DNA from: Candidatus Gastranaerophilales bacterium
Lineage (GTDB): Bacteria; Cyanobacteriota; Vampirovibrionia; Gastranaerophilales; Gastranaerophilaceae
NCBI GenBank assembly: GCA_944327225.1
Contig: CALVGZ010000013.1
Coordinates: 1 to 58,270 of the forward strand
Reading direction: 5' to 3'
DNA: 58,270 bases
In this document: piece by piece, positions 42,733-51,561 of the stretch
How the letters are laid out: the number at the start of each line of letters is the position of its first letter
How positions within the stretch are numbered: position 1 is the stretch's first letter
Notes under the pieces: generated by a model
What the model saw: the letters and a program-made list of their open reading frames with translations, nothing else
What the model was told of the DNA's origin: nothing
Databases searched by the model: none
Program-made: the position numbers and the translations under genes

Positions 42733-42853
42733 AAAATACCTCTTTAAAGTAATTATATCATATAATTTTTTTTATTCTTCAGTATATAAGATATATGTTG
42801 TATTTTTTAAGTTTTATGATTTAAAATGAAATATGAAAATGAAAGGAAAAATT

Positions 42854-43363
42854 ATGATAAATGAAAAAATGGAAAAAGCTTTTCAAGAACAAATTAATGC
42901 GGAATTATTTTCTGAATATTTGTATTTATCAATGAAAGCATATTTTGCAAATTTGAATTTAGTCGGATTTGTTAATTGGATGGATGTTCAAGTTCAAGAA
43001 GAAAGAGCACACGCCATGGGTATGTTTGATTATTTATTGGAACGTGGTGGAAAAGTTGTATTGGAAAAAATTGACAAACCCGAAAGTAATTGGACAAGCC
43101 CCTTGGATGTTTTTAAAGCTGTTTTAAAACACGAAGAATATATTACTTCAAGAATTAATGCTCTTATGGATGTGGCTGAAGAAACAAAAGACAGGGCTGC
43201 TTTGGCTTTTTTGAATTGGTATTTAAAAGAGCAGGTAGAAGAAGAAGCTAATGTAAGCGGTGTTTTAGCTCAATTAGAAATGATTGGAGAAGATAAAAAC
43301 GGACTTTTAGCTTTGGATAAGGAGCTTGCAGCAAGAACATTTGTTGCTCCTGTTATAGGTTAA
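42854..43363 (+). CDS. ftnA: Ferritin
   Basis: A 169-residue non-heme iron-storage ferritin that oxidises and stores iron as a 24-mer. The ATG at 42854 is preferred to an upstream in-frame ATG at 42833, since AAAGGA lies 8 bases before it and this gives the normal length. Ferroxidase residues are visible: INAELFSEYLYLSM near residue 15, QVQEERAHAMGMFDYLLERGG near residue 46, KHEEYITSRI near residue 90 and WYLKEQVEEEANV near residue 120. Transcribed divergently from pyruvate kinase. Its stop overlaps the end of the convergent gene by 4 bases. Confidence 0.93.
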   Translation: MINEKMEKAFQEQINAELFSEYLYLSMKAYFANLNLVGFVNWMDVQVQEERAHAMGMFDYLLERGGKVVLEKIDKPESNWTSPLDVFKAVLKHEEYITSRINALMDVAEETKDRAALAFLNWYLKEQVEEEANVSGVLAQLEMIGEDKNGLLALDKELAARTFVAPVIG

Positions 43364-44172
43364 TTGATTTTAGATATAATTTTTTTAATTAGCGAGCTTA
43401 ATTTTAAGCCCGCTTTTTTACCTGTTTCAAGAACTTCCTCGTGTGAAAGTTTATTGTTTGAAATGCCGGTTGCATAGTTGGTTACTATACTAAAAGCTAA
43501 AGTATTAATTTTAAGATAATTAGATACAATAGCTTCCGGAACGCTTGACATCCCTACTACATCAGCACCTAAGATTGAAAAAGCCTTTATTTCCGCTGCA
43601 GTTTCATAACTTGGACCTGTTGTTGCGATGTATACACCTTCTTTTATATTTATATTTAGTTCGTTCGCACATTTTTTTGCCGTATTTCTTAAATTTATAT
43701 TGTAGACATTGCTCATGTCAGGAAAACGTTCGCCCAGTTTATTGTCATTTTTACCGATTAAAGGGTTTGTTCCCATAAAATTAATATGATCTTTGATTAA
43801 AATAATATCTCCGATATTGAAACTTTTATTTATTCCTCCTGCGGCATTTGTTATAATTAAGGTTTTGATACCTGCCATTTTGAGAACTTTTATTGCAAAT
43901 GTGCAATCTTGCATTGAGTTTCCTTCATAAAAATGAAAACGACCCTGCATTATTGCACAATTTTTTCCTTCAATATTGCAATAAAGCAGTTCTCCTTTGT
44001 GTCCTGCAACATTTGTTATTGGAAAGTTCGGAATATCTTCGTATTTTATTGAAATTCCTTCTAAATTATCACAAAAAACGCTCAAACCCGAGCCAAGAAT
44101 AATTGCAATTTCAGGCTCGAAATTGCCAATTTTGGCATTTAGGTAGTTGAGCGTTTCTTTTATTTTTTCCAT
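43360..44172 (-). CDS. punA: Purine nucleoside phosphorylase
   Basis: A 270-residue trimeric-type phosphorylase that splits inosine or guanosine with phosphate. Family segments: IAIILGSGLSVFCDNLEG near residue 22, GHKGELLYC near residue 58, MQGRFHFYEGNSMQDCTFAI near residue 75, ITNAAGGINKSFNIGDIILI near residue 107, GPSYETAAEIKAFSILGAD near residue 187 and MSSVPEAIVSNYL near residue 210. It follows the RpoZ-like gene by 17 bases on the same strand. An identity with methylthioadenosine phosphorylase is less likely because of the length and SVPE motif. Confidence 0.92.
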   Translation of the reverse strand: MEKIKETLNYLNAKIGNFEPEIAIILGSGLSVFCDNLEGISIKYEDIPNFPITNVAGHKGELLYCNIEGKNCAIMQGRFHFYEGNSMQDCTFAIKVLKMAGIKTLIITNAAGGINKSFNIGDIILIKDHINFMGTNPLIGKNDNKLGERFPDMSNVYNINLRNTAKKCANELNINIKEGVYIATTGPSYETAAEIKAFSILGADVVGMSSVPEAIVSNYLKINTLAFSIVTNYATGISNNKLSHEEVLETGKKAGLKLSSLIKKIISKIN

Positions 44173-44189
44173 AAACTTTATATTAATGA

Positions 44190-44435
44190 TTAACCGACAA
44201 GACCATCATCATCAGATTCTGATGCTTTAACCATTATAGCATGTTGCACGGGTTTTTCTTTTTTTACATTTGAATCAAAAGGAATTTCAACATCAAAACC
44301 AAAATCATCTCTTGGTTTTTTCATTTGAGATTCATCAACCAATCTTTTGGCAAGTTCAATCAATTCATAAACCAATTGATACCTGTTTGGGGCTTTTTCA
44401 TTTAAATCCCATGCAATTTTTGTAATTTGACTCAT
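44190..44435 (-). CDS. rpoZ: Probable RNA polymerase omega subunit
   Basis: An 81-residue protein. The segment APNRYQLVYELIELAKRLVDES (residues 14-36) matches the omega N-R-[FY]-x-L-V start and helix, and KPVQHAIMVKASE near residue 60 matches the KPV-x-x-AI stretch typical of omega, especially the cyanobacterial form. Omega helps assemble the beta-prime subunit. The C-terminus is short and acidic. It precedes purine nucleoside phosphorylase. The call rests on these two motifs only. Confidence 0.65.
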   Translation of the reverse strand: MSQITKIAWDLNEKAPNRYQLVYELIELAKRLVDESQMKKPRDDFGFDVEIPFDSNVKKEKPVQHAIMVKASESDDDGLVG

Positions 44436-44488
44436 AATTATCTCCTATAATTTTATATTACAATGAGAAAATTTTACATGCAAGAGAA

Positions 44489-45034
44489 TTAATATTCGTA
44501 TTTATAATACATTTCATCACTGTATTTTCTGTATTTTTCATATTTTTCGGGACTGACAAGCCTTAAAAATCCATCTATTAAACCTACATTATCACGTTGT
44601 CTCAGTTCAATCATATCATTTCGCATTCTTTTGGCATTTCGCTTGGAGCTTATAGAAGCAGGTAAGGCAGTTCCAATTATGGCAGTATTAGAGGATGCTA
44701 ACTTTAATCTTCTTATACGTTCTTCTTGGGGACTAAATTCCCAAACTCTGCCCATTAATTCGTATTCAAGATTTTTAATTCTTTCTTCGTCGCTAAATTC
44801 GGGGTATGTTCTTGGAAAATGTCTTTTTTCCATTATTTCTATAGCTTTCAAATCTTTAGGGGAAAAATTTACTTTATAAGGTGAAACAGGTTTAGCGTTC
44901 ATTATATCTTCTTTAGTTATTGTAACAGTTTGCACAGGTTCATAACAATAACTTGCAAGAGGTAAAAATATTGAATAAAAAATTACTGCATAAATTATGC
45001 AATATACTATTTGAAATTTTATATGTTTAGTCAT
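44489..45034 (-). CDS. Secreted hypothetical protein (181 aa)
   Basis: A 181-residue protein with a long N-terminal hydrophobic segment (residues 7-30) that is either a signal peptide or an anchor. The rest is charged: two related motifs, EERIKNLEYELMGRVWEF and EERIRRLKLAS, suggest a repeated short helix-strand unit (E-R-x-x-x-L-E) known from some cyanobacterial-lineage proteins. A Tyr-rich C-terminus (YRKYSDEMYYKYEY) follows. I do not recognise the function. It is upstream of the RpoZ-like gene on the same strand, 53 bases away. Confidence 0.7.
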   Translation of the reverse strand: MTKHIKFQIVYCIIYAVIFYSIFLPLASYCYEPVQTVTITKEDIMNAKPVSPYKVNFSPKDLKAIEIMEKRHFPRTYPEFSDEERIKNLEYELMGRVWEFSPQEERIRRLKLASSNTAIIGTALPASISSKRNAKRMRNDMIELRQRDNVGLIDGFLRLVSPEKYEKYRKYSDEMYYKYEY

Positions 45035-45056
45035 TTTAGCTGCGGTTATATTGTTT

Positions 45057-45070
45057 TATATTGCAATATA
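45057..45070. promoter_or_regulatory. 14-base perfect palindrome upstream of the 181-residue gene
   Basis: TATATTGCAATATA is fully self-complementary and lies 23 bases upstream of the gene at 45034. A direct copy of TATATTG sits at 45046-45052. A second odd-centred palindrome GTTAA-ATA-TTAAC is at 45085-45097. They may be operators in the divergent 45035-45240 region, or chance in AT-rich DNA. Confidence 0.3.
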
Positions 45071-45240
45071 GCTCATTTTAGAAAGTTAAATATTAACCTG
45101 TTAATTAAAAAATAAGTTTAGTATTAACTTTTGTAAAAAAATAATTAATATTTTAAAAAATTTTTAAAGTACAAGCCCAAAGTGCCGTTAACCCTAATAT
45201 ATTACTTACAAAGGACAATAGAATATAAATACGGTGTGGT

Positions 45241-45807
45241 ATGAAGAAAGTTTTAATAGCATTCTGTATAATATTTAGCTTAATTTTTGGCATACAAGAT
45301 TCGTTTGCAATAGATTATTCAAAAATTTCTGGTAATCAAAAAATTGTTTCGGCTCTTGCGGCTCTTGAAAGTATAAACAGAAAAGACGTTATAGCAATTT
45401 TAAACGGACATAATGCAACAAGAAGACCAATTAGGGTAATGTTTAGAGATTTGGCAATATATGGATATCAGGATTGTGAAGCTTTAACAGTTAAAACTAA
45501 AAGCAATGGTCTTGTTATATATATAAGTTCCGAACACAAAGGTGCAAGTCCCGAGTGTATTGCATGTTTAATAGCACATGAATCTCAACATCATACTTTT
45601 ACAAATTCGAAACAGGAAGAGCTCAGAGCTTGGATATCCGAAAGTCAAGCTTGGAACGAATTTATTAAAAGAAATAAAACCCTTGCTTTATCAAATGAAC
45701 CCTTGGCAAAAAGAGAAAATTATATAGCAAAAATAAGAGCTAAGGGCGGCATTATGGGAGTGCAAAAGCTTATTGCAACAAATCCCGTTTATGCAGGTTT
45801 AAATTAA
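45241..45807 (+). CDS. Secreted protein with HExxH metallopeptidase motif
   Basis: A 188-residue exported protein. Residues 1-23 form a signal peptide. The motif AHESQHHTF places His113, Glu114 and His117 as a zinc site, and EELRAWISESQAW follows 12 residues later with acidic residues that could supply a third ligand. Three cysteines (DCEAL, ECIAC) may pair. This fits a small periplasmic metallopeptidase, but I cannot name a family. It ends 2 bases from the convergent matrixin-like gene. Confidence 0.65.
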   Translation: MKKVLIAFCIIFSLIFGIQDSFAIDYSKISGNQKIVSALAALESINRKDVIAILNGHNATRRPIRVMFRDLAIYGYQDCEALTVKTKSNGLVIYISSEHKGASPECIACLIAHESQHHTFTNSKQEELRAWISESQAWNEFIKRNKTLALSNEPLAKRENYIAKIRAKGGIMGVQKLIATNPVYAGLN

Positions 45808-45809
45808 AA

Positions 45810-46598
45810 TTATTTAGATTTAAAGTTTATTTTAATATTGTTTAGTTGCATTAAATATTTCTTTAAATCGCCAATATTTTCATTTTCCTGAAGTAAATCT
45901 TTTTGAGGTGTATTTTCAAGAAGTAAATCTTTTATTTTTTCAAATTCTGTTTTATCCTCTGATATTTTTTTAATTAAACTATCAATATCGGAAGCTGTAT
46001 TTTGAGGGTACATTGCAAGTATTTCTTTTTCTGTTTTTCCTGTAGGAAGTTTGTATAACCATTGAAGAGTTTTAAGGTCATTTTGTGAAATATTTACCAC
46101 TCCGTATTCGTGCGGTACATACATTATGTCTCCTTTGGTTTGTGAATGTCCCAAACCTATTGCATGACCTATTTCGTGTAAAATTGTATGGAAAACTTCG
46201 TTTTCATCCATGTATTGGTGATGAATAATTCCGTCTGATAATCCGATTGAAAGTTCAGCAGAATAATATCTTCCAAGTTTATCGTAATTGAAAGTACAGG
46301 AACCTAAAGATTTTCTATCTACTCTTTTCCAGTCGATATTAATATTTGAATCATATAAATTCATTGCTCTTTCAAATGAAACTAATCCGCCTGAAAGATT
46401 TTCCCAAGTGTTAAATCCATCGATTATCATTTGGGTATATTTATATTCGTCGGAACTGTTGCCTTTTGATTTATACCAATTAAATTTTCCGATATAAACC
46501 TTTAAAGGCATAACATTATCCGGCCATCTGGACAATTTACCTTTACTAAAACAATTGTTTAAATAAGTAATAGTTTGCATATAAAAATATAATAGCAT
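45810..46598 (-). CDS. Matrixin-like metallopeptidase without signal peptide
   Basis: A 262-residue M10-type zinc peptidase. The motif HEIGHAIGLGH (residues 141-151) has the three zinc histidines and catalytic Glu, and the Met-turn follows in DIMYVP (Met159). Catalytic domain is about 25-175; the C-terminal 80 residues are charged and helical. An in-frame stop four codons before the ATG shows the N-terminus is not longer, and it has no signal peptide (MLLYFYMQTITYLNN), although matrixins are usually exported. There is no clear ribosome-binding site. Either export is by another route or it acts inside the cell. Confidence 0.8.
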   Translation of the reverse strand: MLLYFYMQTITYLNNCFSKGKLSRWPDNVMPLKVYIGKFNWYKSKGNSSDEYKYTQMIIDGFNTWENLSGGLVSFERAMNLYDSNINIDWKRVDRKSLGSCTFNYDKLGRYYSAELSIGLSDGIIHHQYMDENEVFHTILHEIGHAIGLGHSQTKGDIMYVPHEYGVVNISQNDLKTLQWLYKLPTGKTEKEILAMYPQNTASDIDSLIKKISEDKTEFEKIKDLLLENTPQKDLLQENENIGDLKKYLMQLNNIKINFKSK

Positions 46599-46642
46599 AT
46601 AATAGTACTAAAAGAACAGACTTTAGGGAGAAATTAATTATT

Positions 46643-46978
46643 ATGATGAATATGATGCAGGTTATGCAGCAAGCTCAAAAGATGCAAAAGAAATTTAAAG
46701 AAACTCAAAGTGAACTTGAAAATATAGAAGTTACCTCAAAATCAGGAAATGGTGCAGTTACGGCTATTTTAAACGGACAAGGAAAATTTAAATCAATAAA
46801 ATTGACCGCAGAAGCAATCAATCCGACCGACCCTTCGAGTGTTGATTCCGATACTATTGAAATGCTTGAAGATTTAATAACTGAAGCCATGGTTGATGCT
46901 ACGAATAAAGCAAACAGTCAAATGGAAGCTAAAATGAAATCTATTACTGGCGGAATTTCAATCCCCGGTTTATTTTAG
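46643..46978 (+). CDS. ybaB: Nucleoid-associated protein YbaB/EbfC
   Basis: A 111-residue DNA-binding protein that forms dimers and is usually encoded just before recR. Family segments: [19 protein letters not shown] near the start, [20 protein letters not shown] near residue 30 and [19 protein letters not shown] near residue 78. AGGGAG lies 12 bases before the ATG; an internal ATG at 46652 is also possible. Stop-to-start gap to recR is 8 bases. Confidence 0.93.
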   Translation: MMNMMQVMQQAQKMQKKFKETQSELENIEVTSKSGNGAVTAILNGQGKFKSIKLTAEAINPTDPSSVDSDTIEMLEDLITEAMVDATNKANSQMEAKMKSITGGISIPGLF

Positions 46979-46986
46979 AATTAAAG

Positions 46987-47583
46987 ATGGAATACACAAG
47001 ACCTCTAGCAAGATTAATTGAATATTTTCAAAAATTACCTTCGATTGGACCAAAGACAGCTCAAAGGCTTGCTTTGCATGTTATAAAAATGCCGGAAAAT
47101 GAAGTTAAAAATTTTGCAAATGCTTTAATTGAAGCAAAAACAACGATTTCATATTGTGATATTTGTTTTAATATGTCATCAACTAACCCTTGTGAAATAT
47201 GTTCAAATTCTTCAAGAAACAAAAAAATAATTTGCGTTGTAGCAGAAACAAAAGATTTAATGGCTATTGAAAAAACAAATGAGTATAACGGAGTATACCA
47301 TGTTCTGCAAGGCTTGATTTCGCCTATAGATGGTATTGGCCCCGATGATATAAGAATTAAAGAACTTTTATTCAGAGTTAATCAAAATAACGTATCAGAG
47401 GTAATTCTTGCCCTTAATCCTTCTGTTGAAGGAGAGGCAACAAGCTTATATTTAACAAAACTTTTAAAACCTTTTAATATAAAAGTTTCAAGAATAGCTT
47501 TTGGGCTTCCAATGGGTTCTGAGCTTGAGTATGCTGATGAAATGACGCTTTTAAAAGCATTAGAAGGCAGAATTGAACTTTAA
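46987..47583 (+). CDS. recR: Recombination mediator RecR
   Basis: A 198-residue protein that loads RecA at gaps with RecF/RecO. The helix-hairpin-helix is [20 protein letters not shown] near residue 16, the zinc finger is [16 protein letters not shown] near residue 56, and the Toprim domain starts [21 protein letters not shown] near residue 79 with [17 protein letters not shown] following. Length and order are normal. Directly follows ybaB, as in most bacteria. Ends 2 bases from the convergent dnaB gene. Confidence 0.95.
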   Translation: MEYTRPLARLIEYFQKLPSIGPKTAQRLALHVIKMPENEVKNFANALIEAKTTISYCDICFNMSSTNPCEICSNSSRNKKIICVVAETKDLMAIEKTNEYNGVYHVLQGLISPIDGIGPDDIRIKELLFRVNQNNVSEVILALNPSVEGEATSLYLTKLLKPFNIKVSRIAFGLPMGSELEYADEMTLLKALEGRIEL

Positions 47584-47585
47584 AA

Positions 47586-48956
47586 TTACATTTCAACAAC
47601 TGGTTTCATTTTATTTTTGAATTTAGTTGTAGCTCCAAAGAACAACAAATCTACGTTTCCTGTTGGACCGTTACGTTGTTTAGCTACAATAATTGATGCC
47701 TTATTTTTCAGTTCAGGGTTTTCTTTATCGTAATACTCTTCTCTGTGAACAAACATAACAACATCGGCATCCTGCTCTATCGCACCCGATTCTCTTAAGT
47801 CAGATAACATCGGACGTTTATCAGTTCTGTCTTCTACTTTACGGGATAATTGAGATAAAGATATAATTGGTACATTCAATTCACGTGCTAATGATTTTAA
47901 ACCCCTTGAAATACCTGAAATTACTTGATTTCTGTCAAGCATTGTTTTATCTTCTATTAATTGTAAATAATCAATTATAATCAATCCCAAATCAGGATAT
48001 TTTGTCTTGACTCTTCTTGCTTTTGCTCTTATATCGGATAAAGTTATACCTGACGAATCATCTATTAAAATTGGTGCTTCATGAAGTTTATTCATAACAT
48101 CTGCTATTTTTTCCCATTCGTTTGCATTTAATTCGCCCGTTCTTGCTCTTTGAGCATCAATCTCAGCTTCTGAGCATAAAATACGTTGTGTAAGTTGTGC
48201 TGCTGACATTTCAAGTGAAAATATTAAAACAGGTACTTTTTGGATGATACCTATATTTTGAGCAACATTAAGAGCAAAGGCGGTTTTTCCCATTGAAGGA
48301 CGTGCTGCAAGAATAATTAAATCAGATTTTTGAAAACCTGCAAGTAGGGCATCAAGATCGTAATATCCGCTGGGAATACCCGTATAAGAACCTTTGTTAT
48401 TGTATCTGTATTCAAGTTGCTCAACCGTTTCCATTAATAAATTTGAAATTAGTTGAACATCTTGTGAAGTTTTTTGTTGAGCGATTTCAAAAATAGTTTT
48501 TTCTGCTACTTCAAGACTTACATTTGCTTCAGGGTTTTTAAAAACTTCTTCGATTATTATTGTTCCCGCATTAATTAATTTTCTTTTTAGGGCATTTTCT
48601 TTAACTATTTCAGCATAATATTCAATATTGGATGATAAAACGGTGTCAAGTCCTAATTCACTTAAATATTCAACTCCACCGATATCATCCAGTTTGTTTC
48701 TCGAGCGAAAATATTCGGTAAGTGATAGTCCGTCAATCGGTTTATTTTGATTATATAAATTGAAAATTGCTTCATATATCAGTTTATTTTGAGGTGAATA
48801 AAAATATTCAGCATCTAAAATTTCAACAACCCTGTTCATACTTTCGGGGTTTATTAAAATTGCACCCAATACCGCACCTTCTGCCTCTAAATTATGAGGC
48901 GGAATATGTTTTATAGGAGTTGTTGTTTTAGTTGGTGCTTTAAATGCCATAACCAT
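47586..48956 (-). CDS. dnaB: Replicative DNA helicase DnaB
   Basis: A 456-residue hexameric helicase of the replication fork. The N-terminal domain (about 18-120) has PPHNLEAEGAVLGAILINPE. The RecA-like domain has the Walker A ARPSMGKTAFALNVAQN near residue 217, FSLEMSAAQLTQRILCSEA, the Walker B region LGLIIIDYLQLIEDKT near residue 325, and QLSRKVEDRTDKRPMLSDLRESGAIEQDAD. The ATG at 48950 is an alternative start. No intein is present. Monocistronic. Confidence 0.96.
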   Translation of the reverse strand: MVMAFKAPTKTTTPIKHIPPHNLEAEGAVLGAILINPESMNRVVEILDAEYFYSPQNKLIYEAIFNLYNQNKPIDGLSLTEYFRSRNKLDDIGGVEYLSELGLDTVLSSNIEYYAEIVKENALKRKLINAGTIIIEEVFKNPEANVSLEVAEKTIFEIAQQKTSQDVQLISNLLMETVEQLEYRYNNKGSYTGIPSGYYDLDALLAGFQKSDLIILAARPSMGKTAFALNVAQNIGIIQKVPVLIFSLEMSAAQLTQRILCSEAEIDAQRARTGELNANEWEKIADVMNKLHEAPILIDDSSGITLSDIRAKARRVKTKYPDLGLIIIDYLQLIEDKTMLDRNQVISGISRGLKSLARELNVPIISLSQLSRKVEDRTDKRPMLSDLRESGAIEQDADVVMFVHREEYYDKENPELKNKASIIVAKQRNGPTGNVDLLFFGATTKFKNKMKPVVEM

Positions 48957-49125
48957 TCCAATCTTATTTGTTCATGATTTTATCACAAAATTTATACTTT
49001 AGATATAGAAAGTTCTAACTTTACTATAATTCTATTGGATTGTCAAAAAGGTTAACATAACAGTGTCAAGAGGATTAATGAACTTTTGACAAGGTTAGAT
49101 AATAAATATTGCCATTTTATTTTTT

Positions 49126-49178
49126 AACCGCCGGTTGCATGAAAGTGTTCATGGATAGATAGACAAAAAGAAAAGGAG
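49126..49178 (+). promoter_or_regulatory. Structured leader of flagellin gene 1
   Basis: Two small perfect hairpins precede the gene: AACCG/CGGTT (49126-49136) and CATGAA/TTCATG with a 4-base loop (49138-49153). A GGA follows the second stem (49153-49155), and another forms the ribosome-binding site (49175-49177). I could not identify the promoter; the 48957-49125 part holds TTGACA at 49086 without a matching -10. Confidence 0.4.
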
Positions 49179-49185
49179 TATTGTC

Positions 49186-50034
49186 ATGGCAGTAGTAATT
49201 AACACAAATGTGGATTCAATCAAGATCCAAAACAATTTGACTCAGGCAACAAGCTCATTGTCAACAGCAATGCAGAGAATGTCTACAGGTTTAAAAGTGT
49301 TGTCCGCTAAAGACGACGCAGCAGGTACAGTAATTTCGGCTCGTATGCAAGTACAATTGGACGGTAATAAAATTGCACAAAATAACGTTCAAAATGGTAA
49401 CGCAATGCTTGCAACTGCTGAAGGTGATTTGGATGTTGTTCAAGATAACTTATCGAGAATTCGTGATTTGACTCTCCAAGCAAAAAATGGTACTTATTCT
49501 GCAGAAGAAATTCAAGCAATGCAAGATGAAGCCTCTCAATTAATTGAAGAAATTGATAGAATTTCATCATCTTCAAAATATTCTTCATTGTTCTTGTTTG
49601 ATGATGTAAATTTACAGGCAAACGGTATCACTTTCCAAGTTGGTGCAAATTCTACAGAAGATAATACGATTGCTGCTAGTCAAGCATTGTTCCAAAGTGT
49701 AGAATTTTCTGAAATAACCTCTATGGCAGATTTTGATTTGACAACTATGAGTGCTGCTGATATGGTTACCGCACTTAATAATCTTGATGATGGACTGGAT
49801 AATATAACCAGCAGAAAATCAATTATAGGTTCAGCTCAAAATCGTTTGGAATCAGCATTAGCTACTTTAACTACTCAATATGAAAACTTATCAAGTGCTA
49901 AATCAATCATCACCGACGCAGATATAGCTTCCGAAGCTTCAAATTTTGTTCAAGAACAAATACTTCAACAAGTATCTACATCATTATTAGCACAAGCTAA
50001 CCAAGCGCCATCTATAGCACTAAGTTTAGTATAG
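49186..50034 (+). CDS. Flagellin
   Basis: A 282-residue filament subunit, near the lower end of normal flagellin length. The conserved D0/D1 ends are present: INTNVDSIKIQNNLTQATSSLSTAMQRMSTGLKVLSAKDDAAG at the N-terminus and the coiled C-terminus with SSAKSIITDADIASEASNFVQEQ ... LLAQANQAPSIALSLV. The central D2/D3 region is nearly absent, so the filament surface is small. AGGAG lies 7 bases before the ATG. A closely related gene starts at 58050. No export chaperone gene is adjacent. Ser/Thr-rich central residues could carry glycans such as the nonulosonate made by the operon at 3143-14354; that link is speculative. Confidence 0.93.
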   Translation: MAVVINTNVDSIKIQNNLTQATSSLSTAMQRMSTGLKVLSAKDDAAGTVISARMQVQLDGNKIAQNNVQNGNAMLATAEGDLDVVQDNLSRIRDLTLQAKNGTYSAEEIQAMQDEASQLIEEIDRISSSSKYSSLFLFDDVNLQANGITFQVGANSTEDNTIAASQALFQSVEFSEITSMADFDLTTMSAADMVTALNNLDDGLDNITSRKSIIGSAQNRLESALATLTTQYENLSSAKSIITDADIASEASNFVQEQILQQVSTSLLAQANQAPSIALSLV

Positions 50035-50068
50035 TAGAAAAATATCTAACTGGTGATGGCAATACAGT

Positions 50069-50097
50069 GGGTCGATAATAATATCGGCCCTTTTTTT
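50069..50097 (+). terminator. Terminator of flagellin gene 1
   Basis: GGGTCGATA (50069-50077) pairs with TATCGGCCC (50082-50090), with one wobble, around ATAA, followed by seven T residues. Confidence 0.9.
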
Positions 50098-50107
50098 CAA
50101 TTTTGAA

Positions 50108-50145
50108 CATAAAAAAACCAAGGTTTAAACCTTGGTTTTTTTATG
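50108..50145. terminator. Bidirectional terminator (38-base perfect palindrome)
   Basis: The two halves of 50108-50145 are exact reverse complements with centre at 50126/50127 (core AACCAAGG-TTTAAA-CCTTGG). Both strands end in a T7 run, so it can stop ahcY from the right (stop at 50156) and back up the flagellin terminator from the left. Confidence 0.85.
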
Positions 50146-50155
50146 TGGTATTTTT

Positions 50156-51439
<1,284 letters not shown>

Positions 51440-51494
51440 TCAACAATCAAAATTCTAACATAAAAAATAAAAATGATGATAAAATTATAAATAC

Positions 51495-51523
51495 TTGTAA
51501 CAGTTATTTTTTTGATATAAAAT
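51495..51523 (+). promoter_or_regulatory. Promoter of pckA
   Basis: TTGTAA (51495-51500), a 17-base spacer and TAAAAT (51518-51523) lie 39 bases before the pckA start and fit a housekeeping promoter. Confidence 0.55.
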
Positions 51524-51561
51524 AGCATTGATTAAGCTTGACAACAAAAGGAGTATTTATT

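Noticed and set aside
48957-49125. Sigma-28 or sigma-54 promoter of flagellin 1
   Set aside because: No TAAA-N15-GCCGATAA or GG-N10-GC pattern found. TTGACA at 49086 lacks a -10 at proper distance.
50108-50145. Perfect 38-base palindrome as a mobile-element end or integration site
   Set aside because: It has A and T runs on both sides and sits between convergent genes, which is the layout of a bidirectional terminator.
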